Assembly: GCA_963764665.1 (NCBI GenBank)
Contig: CAVXTL010000011.1
Location: forward strand, 1-64,000
Origin: JACVRW01 sp963764665
Lineage (GTDB): Bacteria > Actinomycetota > Thermoleophilia > Solirubrobacterales > Thermoleophilaceae
Direction of reading: 5' to 3'
DNA: 64,000 nt
Part shown: piece after piece, positions 42,410 through 49,979 of the stretch
Layout of the letters: each line of letters starts with the position of its first letter
Numbering within the stretch: the first letter of the stretch is position 1
Position numbers and translations under genes: made by a program
Notes under the pieces: model-generated
Databases searched by the model: none
What the model was told of the DNA's origin: nothing
Seen by the model: the letters and a program-made list of their open reading frames with translations, nothing else

Positions 42410-43160
42410 CTACGTGCGGGCCATCTGCCGCGCGTGGGCCACGGCGGCCGCCGGGCTGTCGCGAAGGGGATCGCCGTGGCCCGGCAGCAGCAGGCTCGCG
42501 TCGAGCGCCTCGATGCGGTCCAGCGACTGGAGGCAGAGCTTGTTGTCCACGTTCAGGGCCGAGGGCATGAGCTGCGCCCCCCGGGCCCCGGTCACCACGT
42601 TCCAGGTGCAGAGGGCATCCCCCACGAACAGGGCTCCTACGCGACTCGAAGTGGAGGACGCAGTGCCCGGGTGTGTGGCCCGGGGTGTGGATCACGCGCG
42701 GCGATCCGGGAACGTCGAGCACGTCGCCGTCGCGGTAGGTCTCGGCTCCCTCCACCGGCCTCGGCCGCGCCCCGCCGAGTCGCACCATGTGGACGAGGAT
42801 CCGCCAGGTGGCTGCGTGACGCAGGTACGGAAGTGCGCGCTGCGGGCTCGCATCGCCGGTCTTCTGCCTCGGCTTGCGCAGGGTGGCCTCGTCGTCGGCG
42901 TGCACCAGCACACGGGCGCCGCCCTCGCGCAGCTCGTTCGCGATCCCGGTGTGATCCACGTCGGAGTGGGTCAGCACCAGGGCGGTCACGTCGGAGCGAT
43001 GGCGGCCGAGGGCGCGCAGATCGTCGTCCAGGTGACTTGCGAAGCCGGGCAGGCCGGCGTCCACGGCGGTCAACTGGTCGCCGTCCTCGACCAAGTACCA
43101 GTTCACGTACTCGGAGCCGAGGCCGTGAACCCCCGCAGCGATCTCCACAGGCCCCTTCAC
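42410..43160 (-). pseudogene. metallo-beta-lactamase-fold hydrolase, frameshifted at 42639
   Basis: An MBL-fold metallo-hydrolase split in two frames. From GTG 43160 the first frame has YLVEDGDQLTAVDAGLPGF, the metal motif THSDVDHTG and HTPGHTPGHCVLHFES. The second frame then gives GALFVGDALCTW and the late His in LLLPGHGDPL. Skipping base 42639 joins ESR to GALFVGDA exactly as in family members. The result is about 249 residues. Function is probably hydrolysis of a thioester or lactone; the substrate is unknown. Confidence 0.85.
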
Positions 43161-43191
43161 CGAGGGTGTTCTACCAGGCTGAATATGGTGG

Positions 43192-43398
43192 GTGCCCGTG
43201 ATCGAGGAGCTGACCACGGGCATCCGGCGCTGGAGCGCGCCGCACCCGGAATGGCGCCCGCGGGTGCCCTGGGCGCAGGAGGTGGCCTGCTTCGCGGTGA
43301 CCGCGGGGGACGATCTCGTGCTCGTGGACCCGCTCGCGCCGCGCGAGCGGCTCAGGCGCGGCCTGGACGCGCCTCCCTGGAGCATGCGCTCCGGGTGA
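43192..43398 (+). pseudogene. truncated N-terminal fragment, metallo-hydrolase-like
   Basis: A 68-residue frame. IRRWSAPHPEWRPRVPWAQEVACFAVTAGDDLVLVDPLAP resembles the first strands of an MBL-fold protein, but there is no HxHxDH motif or anything beyond. The end (RERLRRGLDAPPW) runs into the azlC start (GTGA overlap). It is either a remnant after deletion or a short protein of its own. Its closeness to a divergent MBL gene suggests decay of a second copy. Confidence 0.5.
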
Positions 43399-44048
43399 GG
43401 TGGTCGCTCCTAGGACCGGGGGTTCGGGCGGGGCTGCCACTCGGGCTGGCCGCGCTCCTGATCGGGCTGTCGTTCGGCGTGCTCGCCCGTCCTGTGATGG
43501 GCCCGGTGGCGCCGATCGTGATGTCGATGGTCCTGTTCGCGGGCTCCGCCCAGTTCGGCTCGCTCGCGGTGCTGGCGGCGGGCGGCGGGGCGCTGCCGGC
43601 GATCGTGGCTGGGCTTCTGCTGAACGCGCGCTTCCTGCCGATGGGGATTGCCGTGGCGCCCTCGCTGCCCGGCTCGCGCGCCCGCCGCGCCGCGGAGGGC
43701 CAGGCGGTGGTGGACGCGTCATGGGCGCTGGCAAACCAGGGCGACGGGCGCTTCGACCGCCACATGCTGATCGGCGCGACCATCCCGCAGTACCCGGCGT
43801 GGGTGGGCGGCACGGCGCTCGGGGTGCTGCTGGGAGACGTGATCGGCGACCCGGACAAGTTCGGGCTGGATGCGCTCTTCCCGGCGTTCTTCCTCGCGCT
43901 GCTCGTGCCGGAGCTGCGGACGCGGACGGAGGTGGGTGTGGCGCTGGGCGCTGCGGCGATCGCGCTCGTCCTCACGCCCATCGCGCCGGCCGGGGTGCCC
44001 ATCCTGGCCGCCTGCCTGGTCGCGCTCGTGGGGCTGAGGCGCGGATGA
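43395..44048 (+). CDS. azlC: AzlC-family branched-chain amino acid export subunit
   Basis: A 217-residue membrane protein with about six helices. GLPLGLAALLIGLSFGVLA opens, VMSMVLFAGSAQFGSLAVLAAGG is the diagnostic AzlC block, and LLNARFLPMGIAVAP follows. AzlC and AzlD form an exporter for branched-chain amino acids or similar compounds. GTG 43395 overlaps the upstream fragment stop; azlD follows with an ATGA overlap. Confidence 0.94.
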   Translation: MRWSLLGPGVRAGLPLGLAALLIGLSFGVLARPVMGPVAPIVMSMVLFAGSAQFGSLAVLAAGGGALPAIVAGLLLNARFLPMGIAVAPSLPGSRARRAAEGQAVVDASWALANQGDGRFDRHMLIGATIPQYPAWVGGTALGVLLGDVIGDPDKFGLDALFPAFFLALLVPELRTRTEVGVALGAAAIALVLTPIAPAGVPILAACLVALVGLRRG

Positions 44049-44362
44049 CCGACGTCTGGATCACGATCGGCGTGCTGGCGGTGGCCACCGTGATGATCAA
44101 GGCCGCGGGACCGCTGGCCGTGGGCGGGCGACCGCTGTCGGCGCCGGCCACCCGCGTGATCTCGCTGCTGGCTCCGGCGGTGCTGGCGGCGCTGGTGGTC
44201 ACGGGCACCTTTGCGGGCCCGGACCAAGAGCTGACCCTCGACGCGCGCGCCGTGGGCCTGGCCGCAGGAGCGCTGGCGATCGTGCTGCGCGGCCCGCTGC
44301 TGCTGGTGGTGGTCGTGGCGGCGGCCTCGGCGGCCGCGGCGCGGGCGCTGGGGATGGCCTAA
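44045..44362 (+). CDS. azlD: AzlD-family small export subunit
   Basis: A 105-residue protein with four helices: VWITIGVLAVATVMIKAAGPLAVG starts it, and RVISLLAPAVLAALVVTG is the family core. It pairs with AzlC. Its stop overlaps the convergent GH1 gene by 4 bases. Confidence 0.92.
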   Translation: MTDVWITIGVLAVATVMIKAAGPLAVGGRPLSAPATRVISLLAPAVLAALVVTGTFAGPDQELTLDARAVGLAAGALAIVLRGPLLLVVVVAAASAAAARALGMA

Positions 44363-45918
44363 GGCAGCCGGCCCGTCCGGGCAATCCGCGCGAACACGCG
44401 GGCGCTCGGCCGCTCGGTGCGGCGGAGCGTGTCCGGGTCGTACGAGAAGAAGCCGAAGCGGGGGAAGTAGCCCGCGGCCCACTCGAAGTTGTCCACGAGC
44501 GTCCAGTAGAGGTAGCCGCGCACCCGCGCCTCGCGGGCGCGCATCGCCGCGCGCACGGCCCTCAGGTGCGACACGAGGTAGGCGCTGCGCATCCGGTCGC
44601 TCGCATCGGCCAGCCCGTTCTCGGTCACGTAGACCGGCAGGCCGTAGCTGCCCGCCGTCTTGAGGGACCGCCGGAAGCCCTCGGGGTAGACCTCCCAGCC
44701 GAAGTCGGTGCAGGTGGTGGGGCACGGCGGTAGGGTCGGGGCCAGCGGCGTGGCGTAGGAGTTCCGCGGCAGGAAGTCGAGCAGCTTGATGCGATCGCTG
44801 ATCGAGTCGCCGAGGCCGGTCACGCGGCTCCGGAAGTAGTAGTTCAGCCCGATGAAGTCAGCCTTGCCCGCGCGCTCGGGATGGCGCTCGCCCGGAGCGA
44901 TCCGGCCGTCCACGTTCAGGTCCTCCCGACCCTTGACCACAGCATTGAGGTAGAGCCGGTTGAACACGTAGTCCGCGTGCGCCGCGCCCGTCCGGTCGCG
45001 CGCCGACGCCGGGTCGGCGGGCGTGAAGCCGATCATGTTGTGCACCGGGCCCACACGCGCGCGGCGGTCGAAGGCATGGATGGCGTCATAGGCGGCAGCG
45101 TTGGCCCTCACCAGGTTCGTGACCACCCGGATCGCTCCACTGAAGGAGAACGCTCCGGGCGGGAAGTAGCCGGCGAAGGCTCCCGGCACGTTCACGTAGC
45201 CGTTGGCGGCCACGACCATCGGCTCGTTGGTGGGGGTCCAGTAGGTCACCCGGGGGCCGAACTTCCACGCCAGGTAGGCGGCGTACTTCCGGAACTCGCG
45301 CACCGTCGAGCGGCTGAGCCAGCCGCCGCGCGCGATCCGCGGGAGCGCGGCGTCGGGCCCGCGGTCCGCCAGCGCATCGCGCACGGCGATCGGGTCGTGG
45401 ATCCAGGTGGGCAGCGCGAAGTGGCTGACCGTGACGAACGGCTTGAGCCCCCGCCGGTTGCTCACGCGCAGCTCCGCGGCGTAGTGGCGCAGCGCCGAAT
45501 GGTCGGCGAGGCGATCGAGCCGGCGCAGGTCCGCGAGATCGATCCGCCTGCCCACCCGCACCCCGGCCGTCGAGCGGGGGAAGACGCGGCTCCACTCGAT
45601 CGAGAAGCGGAAAGCGTTCGAGCGCAGGCGCTCCGCGGCCAGGTCGATGTCCTTGCGGAACAGCCTCCAGTGACCGGGTCCGCGCTCGATCCGGTCGCCG
45701 GTGACCCAGCCGCGCTCGATGTTCAGCGGGTCGCGGCTCCATACCCACCAGTCGCTGCGCGGGTCGGCGTTCGACGGTTGCCCGCCGGCCTCGGCCTGCA
45801 GCCCGGCGATCGCAGTGCCCCAGAGGAAGTCGCGCGGGAAGTCGCGCTCCGCGGCGCCCGCGGCGGGCGCAGCCACGAGCAGGAGAAGCGTCGGGGCCAG
45901 TGCCCGAAGGAGCCTCAC
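44359..45918 (-). CDS. secreted glycoside hydrolase family 1 (beta-glucosidase-like)
   Basis: A 519-residue GH1 enzyme with a signal peptide (LLRALAPTLLLLVAAPAAGAA). Family blocks run in order: FLWGTAIAGLQAEAG, FRFSIEWSRVFP, acid/base Glu in WTPTNEP (about 226), VYVTENGLAD with the nucleophile Glu (about 430), and GYLYWTLVDNFEWAAGY. Both catalytic residues are intact. Most bacterial GH1 enzymes are cytoplasmic, so export is a notable feature. It probably releases glucose or related sugars from plant or microbial glycosides. Confidence 0.93.
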   Translation of the reverse strand: MRLLRALAPTLLLLVAAPAAGAAERDFPRDFLWGTAIAGLQAEAGGQPSNADPRSDWWVWSRDPLNIERGWVTGDRIERGPGHWRLFRKDIDLAAERLRSNAFRFSIEWSRVFPRSTAGVRVGRRIDLADLRRLDRLADHSALRHYAAELRVSNRRGLKPFVTVSHFALPTWIHDPIAVRDALADRGPDAALPRIARGGWLSRSTVREFRKYAAYLAWKFGPRVTYWTPTNEPMVVAANGYVNVPGAFAGYFPPGAFSFSGAIRVVTNLVRANAAAYDAIHAFDRRARVGPVHNMIGFTPADPASARDRTGAAHADYVFNRLYLNAVVKGREDLNVDGRIAPGERHPERAGKADFIGLNYYFRSRVTGLGDSISDRIKLLDFLPRNSYATPLAPTLPPCPTTCTDFGWEVYPEGFRRSLKTAGSYGLPVYVTENGLADASDRMRSAYLVSHLRAVRAAMRAREARVRGYLYWTLVDNFEWAAGYFPRFGFFSYDPDTLRRTERPSARVFARIARTGRLP

Positions 45919-45930
45919 GGCGGGAACACT

Positions 45931-46941
45931 CTAATCCGCCGCGGCGGGAGCGCCGGGGAAAGGCGTGGCCTGGGCCACGCACCCGTGCGGATCGGTGCCG
46001 AAGCGCAGCTCCCGCACGTCCGAGAGCTCGCCGCGGGTGCGCTCAGGGTCCGGCGTGTAGACGAGCACGAACCCGCCGCCGCCGGCGCCGAGCGACACCG
46101 CGCCGAGCGCGCCGCTGGCGAGCGCCCGCTCGCGCAGCGCCTCCATCTCCGCGATCACCGTGCCGGGAGCGCGGTCGCGCTTGGCATCCCACTGGGCGTT
46201 CATCAGGTTGCCGAAGCGATCCAGGTCGCCGGCCTCGAGCGCCTCGCAGGTCTCGAGTCCCAGCTCGTGCAGACGGGAGAGAGCCCGGCGGACCGACTCG
46301 TCCCCGGACGCCGTGGCCGACACCTGACCCGACAGCACATCCGAGGCGGAGCGCTCGCGCCCGGTGAAGAAGAGAAGGAAGTCGTTTCGCAGGGCCCGCT
46401 CCACGTGGTCGGGCAGGGACAGCAGGCGCACGTCGACCGAGTCGTCGCGGTGGAAGGTGTACGTGCGGACGCCGCCGAACGCGGCGGCGTACTGGTCCTG
46501 CTTCCCGACGCTCCGCTCGAGCACGTCGATCTCGATCGCACAGGCGGCCTCCGCGAGCTCGGCCGCAGCCGCCGGCTCCGTGCCCGCCGCCGCGCTCAGC
46601 GCCTTGATGGCGCACACGGTGTAGGCCCCCGATGAGCCCAACCCGGTTCCCGGCGGGGCATCGGCCACGGAGGCCAGCTCCACCGGCGGCCCGTCCCAGT
46701 GGCGCGTGAGCACCTCGCGCAGGATCGGGTGACGCACCTCGGACGGGGTCTCGGCCTCCTCCCACTCGAGGTGCTTGAGCCGGTAGCGGGCCTGGAAGTC
46801 CGCCGACACGATCATGTGCACGTAGCGGTCGATGGCGGTGGACACCACGAACCCGCCGTGCTCCCGGTAGTACGACGGCAGGTCGGTGCCACCCCCACCG
46901 AGCGCCACCCGCAGCGGCGCCCTGGCGACGATCGCTCCCAT
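45931..46941 (-). CDS. GHMP kinase, sugar-1/7-phosphate kinase type (HddA-like)
   Basis: A 336-residue GHMP kinase. RAPLRVALGGGGTDLPSYY is the HddA/fucokinase-like start, PPGTGLGSSGAYTV is the phosphate-binding loop (about 96-109), and SLGAGGGGFVLVY is motif 3 near the C-terminus. Such kinases phosphorylate heptose 7-phosphate, fucose or similar sugars. No other heptose genes are nearby, so the sugar is unknown. It shares a strand with the GH1 gene 12 bases downstream and may phosphorylate a released sugar. Confidence 0.9.
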   Translation of the reverse strand: MGAIVARAPLRVALGGGGTDLPSYYREHGGFVVSTAIDRYVHMIVSADFQARYRLKHLEWEEAETPSEVRHPILREVLTRHWDGPPVELASVADAPPGTGLGSSGAYTVCAIKALSAAAGTEPAAAAELAEAACAIEIDVLERSVGKQDQYAAAFGGVRTYTFHRDDSVDVRLLSLPDHVERALRNDFLLFFTGRERSASDVLSGQVSATASGDESVRRALSRLHELGLETCEALEAGDLDRFGNLMNAQWDAKRDRAPGTVIAEMEALRERALASGALGAVSLGAGGGGFVLVYTPDPERTRGELSDVRELRFGTDPHGCVAQATPFPGAPAAAD

Positions 46942-47001
46942 CAGGGAAATCTAAGCGGAGCGGTCGGCCGAGTCGGGCACGGGGCAATAGCGTTCGGGCG
47001 G

Positions 47002-47646
47002 ATGGCGCCGCAGCCGACCGTGGACGAGCTGATCGTGGCCGACCCGCCCGAGCGCTGGAGCGCCGCCGGCTTCCGCGTGGACGGCCACAGCTGCGAGGTC
47101 GGAACCGTGCGGATCGAGCTCGCCGGCCACGGCGAGCGGCGCGGGATCGTGGGCTGGTCGGTGCGCGACCTGGGCTCGCTCGAGCTGGACGGCCTGCCCA
47201 CCAGCGGGTCCGAGCGACCGCCGGCGGCAGGCGAGCGGCATCCGAACGGGGTGGCCGGGTTGGACCACCTGGTGGTGATGAGCCCCGCGCTCGACCGCAC
47301 GATCGAGGTGCTGCGCGCGGCGGGGCTCGACTTCCGGCGCCTGCGCGAGGGCGACACCCCCGGCGGATCGACGCGGCAGGCCTTCTTCCGGATGGGCGAG
47401 GTGATCCTGGAGGTGGTGGAGGCGCCCGAGGGATCGAGCGTGCGCTCCGATCCGGATGGCCCGGCACGGCTCTGGGGGCTGGCGTTCGGCGTGGAGAGCC
47501 TCGAGCACACCGTGGCGTCACTCGGGCCGCTCGTGAGCGAGCCGCGACCGGCGGTGCAGCCCGGGCGGTCGATCGCCACCCTCCGCAAGGAGGCCGGGCT
47601 CGGACCGGCGATCGCCTTCATGACGCCCGGGCCGGGCGCGGCCTGA
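47002..47646 (+). CDS. VOC-family protein
   Basis: A 214-residue protein with a VOC domain from about residue 75: HPNGVAGLDHLVVMSPALDRTIEVLRAAGLDFRRLR, then FRMGEVILEVVEAPEG and LWGLAFGVESLEHTVASLG. The first ~70 residues form a separate small beta domain. The layout resembles a glyoxalase-like domain used for ligand binding. Divergent from the GHMP kinase across 60 bases. Confidence 0.85.
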   Translation: MAPQPTVDELIVADPPERWSAAGFRVDGHSCEVGTVRIELAGHGERRGIVGWSVRDLGSLELDGLPTSGSERPPAAGERHPNGVAGLDHLVVMSPALDRTIEVLRAAGLDFRRLREGDTPGGSTRQAFFRMGEVILEVVEAPEGSSVRSDPDGPARLWGLAFGVESLEHTVASLGPLVSEPRPAVQPGRSIATLRKEAGLGPAIAFMTPGPGAA

Positions 47647-47652
47647 GGGCCG

Positions 47653-48519
47653 TCAAACGGCGTGGAGCGAGACGAGATCGATCTCGCGGCGCTCCACGGC
47701 CAGCTCGATCTGCGACGGGTGCCCGCCCAGCTCCGTCCAGCGGTCGAGCGCCGTGCCGTGGAGGGCGTCCAGGAAGTCGTCCGAATGGAGCGGGTCGTGG
47801 TGGAACAGCAGCAGCCGCTCCGCCTCCACCCGGCGGGCGAACATCAGCGCGTCCGACAGGCGCGTGTGGCCCCAGCCGAGATGGTCCGGGTACTCGCGGT
47901 CGGTGTATTGGCAGTCGTGGATGAGCAGGCTCGCGCCGTGCGCCAGCTCGTACCCGGAGATCCATTCCGGCTCGTCGGTCTCGAGGTGGGCGCCGAGCGC
48001 GGGCTCGTGGTCCGGGATGTAACAGACGGACGTGTCGCCCTCGGTGATGCGGTACCCGAGCGTCGGGCCGCGGTGGGTGACCGAGGCGGCGCGCAGGGTG
48101 GCGGGACCGATCTGCCATTCGGTGGGCGGCGCCTCCCGGAACGCCACGTGGCAGGGCAGCTCGCGCACCTCGACCGGCGAGAGCGGAGCGGAGATGTAGC
48201 GGCCGATCCGTTCCTGCAGCGACGCCTCGGGCGCCTTCGGGCCCCAGATGGCCAGCTCGGTGGCCGGGCGGAACGCCGGCGCGAAGAACACGATGCCCTG
48301 GATGTGGTCCAGGTGCAGGTGCGTGAGCAGGATGTTCACGCGCGCGGCCTCCTCGTTCAGCGCGAGGCCGAGGCTGCGCAGGCCCGTGCCGGCGTCCAGC
48401 ACCACGATCGTGCCGTCGGAGAGGGTCACCTGCACGCACGAGGTGTTGCCTCCGTAGCGCCAGGTCTCGGGCCCCGGCGAGGGCACGGAGCCGCGCGCTC
48501 CCCAGATCTTCACCTTCAT
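47653..48519 (-). CDS. metallo-beta-lactamase-fold hydrolase (PhnP/RNase Z-like)
   Basis: A 288-residue MBL protein. MKVKIWGARGSVPSPGPETWRYGGNTSCV is typical of a group often found with sensor domains. The metal motif is LLTHLHLDHIQGI (about 65-77). Further His/Asp ligands are in YIPDHEP, LLIHDCQYTDREY and LFHHDPLHSDD. It probably cleaves a phosphodiester or cyclic nucleotide. It is last in an operon with a PAS protein (1-base gap) and a PhzF protein, suggesting a signal-linked function. Confidence 0.9.
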   Translation of the reverse strand: MKVKIWGARGSVPSPGPETWRYGGNTSCVQVTLSDGTIVVLDAGTGLRSLGLALNEEAARVNILLTHLHLDHIQGIVFFAPAFRPATELAIWGPKAPEASLQERIGRYISAPLSPVEVRELPCHVAFREAPPTEWQIGPATLRAASVTHRGPTLGYRITEGDTSVCYIPDHEPALGAHLETDEPEWISGYELAHGASLLIHDCQYTDREYPDHLGWGHTRLSDALMFARRVEAERLLLFHHDPLHSDDFLDALHGTALDRWTELGGHPSQIELAVERREIDLVSLHAV

Positions 48520-48520
48520 G

Positions 48521-48979
48521 TCAGCCCGGCTCCTCGGAATCCGTGGACCAGAAGAACGCCACGGCCCCGCGAGTGCCCTCCGTGGTCACGATCGGTATCG
48601 CGCTCACCTCGATCTCGTGCTCGCCGGTCTCCTGCGACTGGATGCGGAAGCGGTGGTGGGCCGGCCTCCCCCGGCGCAGGGCGATCGTGAGCGGCAGCTG
48701 CTCCAGGTCGATCGGCTCGCCCACGGGGTCGATCGGGCCGAACGCGGTGCTCCACTCCTCCGGTCGCATCCGGCCCATCTCCTCGAAGCGCCGGCCGAGC
48801 AGGGCGCCGGCGGCCTCGTTGTAGAACACCACCACCGCATCCTCGTCCACGAGGAAGGCTGGCGTGGAGAGTCCCGCCATCAGGTTGCGAGCGAGAATCA
48901 GCTCCAGGGGCCGCTGGCCTTCGGTCACCGCGACTGACTCTACGGCCTCGTGGGCCTCGGCAAGCGTGCCTGCGATCAC
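48521..48979 (-). CDS. stand-alone PAS-domain protein
   Basis: A 152-residue protein made of one PAS domain (about 30-145). LILARNLMAGLSTPAFLVDEDAVVVFYNEAAGALLGRRFEEMG is the first half, and a beta sheet ending AIPIVTTEGTRGAVAFFWSTD closes it. No output domain is present, so it must act through a partner. The gene overlaps the PhzF stop by 4 bases and is followed after one base by the MBL gene. The PAS protein may therefore tune the MBL hydrolase. Confidence 0.88.
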   Translation of the reverse strand: MIAGTLAEAHEAVESVAVTEGQRPLELILARNLMAGLSTPAFLVDEDAVVVFYNEAAGALLGRRFEEMGRMRPEEWSTAFGPIDPVGEPIDLEQLPLTIALRRGRPAHHRFRIQSQETGEHEIEVSAIPIVTTEGTRGAVAFFWSTDSEEPG

Positions 48980-49650
48980 AGAGGGTGGTCGCGCACGCGG
49001 TCGAGCACGGTGTGGCCGCCGATCTCCACACGGCCGTCGCCCAGCGGGCGCGCGCGGATGCGGGAGCCCTTGCCCTGTCGTATGTCGAGCTCGCGGCCGA
49101 GCAGGGCTCCGAGCTGCACGGCCGCCGAGCCGGTGGCCTCGTCCTCCGCGATCCCGATCGCCACGGGGAACACGCGCATGCGCACGACGCCGGCGTCATC
49201 GTCGATGAAGGCCCATGCGACGACCATCTCGTCGTCGCCCGCCGGTGCGCAGAGGGCGTCGATCTCCGCGGCTGAGCCCAGCTGCAGGAACTCGTATTGC
49301 GGTCCCCATTCCGCGCGACCCGCGACGTATGACTCGTCGCCCGAGTAGCGCACGGCCACCTCGCCGGCCGTGGGCCTGAGGGCCGGCACCGGCGACCGCT
49401 CCCGGGCGAGCAGCCATGCGGTGCCCACCGTCGGATGCCCGGCAAAGTTGAGCTCCGCCGCCGGCGTGAAGATGTGGATCTCCCCATGCTCCGCGTCGTC
49501 CACGAACACGGTCTCGCTCAGGCCGAGGTCCGCGGCCACACCCTGGCGGCGCTCGGGCGGGACCTCGTGCCCGTCGAGGAACACCGCCAGCTCGTTCCCG
49601 CCGGAACCGTTCTCGCCGCAGAACACGCGAAGGAGGTGGAGGCGGGCCAC
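48976..49650 (-). CDS. PhzF-family isomerase/epimerase (short form)
   Basis: A 224-residue PhzF-like protein; the family norm is 260-300. LLRVFCGENGSGGNELAVFLDG starts the first domain and ETVFVDDAEHGEIHIFTPAAELNFAGHPTVG contains the expected Glu and Gly-His-Pro block. EDEATGSAAVQLGALLG starts the last conserved part. The loss is in the middle of the second domain. The substrate is unknown; the reaction class is isomerisation of a small acid. GTG start with AGGAGGTGGAG nearby on the opposite strand only. Confidence 0.87.
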   Translation of the reverse strand: MARLHLLRVFCGENGSGGNELAVFLDGHEVPPERRQGVAADLGLSETVFVDDAEHGEIHIFTPAAELNFAGHPTVGTAWLLARERSPVPALRPTAGEVAVRYSGDESYVAGRAEWGPQYEFLQLGSAAEIDALCAPAGDDEMVVAWAFIDDDAGVVRMRVFPVAIGIAEDEATGSAAVQLGALLGRELDIRQGKGSRIRARPLGDGRVEIGGHTVLDRVRDHPL

Positions 49651-49664
49651 GCCGGGACTGTACG

Positions 49665-49979
49665 GTGTCAGCGTCCGTGGACCAGATGATGCTGCGCAAC
49701 CGCCTTGTGCTGGCCACGACGATGTGGCGCGAAGCCACCGCCGAGCCATTGCCACGCATGCCTCCGGGCAATCCCGCGGAGCAGCTCGAGGGGTTCGAGC
49801 TGCGGCTGGTGGACATGCTATGCGCCCAAGCCACGGCCCAGACCGCGCGCGACGTGGCCGACAAGACGTGGGACCTCGTGCACGACCGCAGCGACGAGGA
49901 CACCGTGAAGAAGCGGGTGGTCGAGTGTCATGAGGCCCTCGCACGTCTCTCGGCCCGCAGTGGAGAGCCACCTGCCTGA
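49665..49979 (+). CDS. small hypothetical protein upstream of a SpoIIE-type phosphatase
   Basis: A 104-residue soluble, helical protein. GNPAEQLEGFELRLVDMLCAQATAQTARDVADKTWDLVHDRSDEDTVKKRVVECHEALARL suggests a compact helical bundle. No family recognised. It overlaps the phosphatase gene by up to 50 bases (20 if that gene starts at GTG 49960), so the two are co-expressed. It could be a partner in the phosphatase/STAS switch. GTG starts at 49665 or 49677. Confidence 0.6.
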   Translation: MSASVDQMMLRNRLVLATTMWREATAEPLPRMPPGNPAEQLEGFELRLVDMLCAQATAQTARDVADKTWDLVHDRSDEDTVKKRVVECHEALARLSARSGEPPA

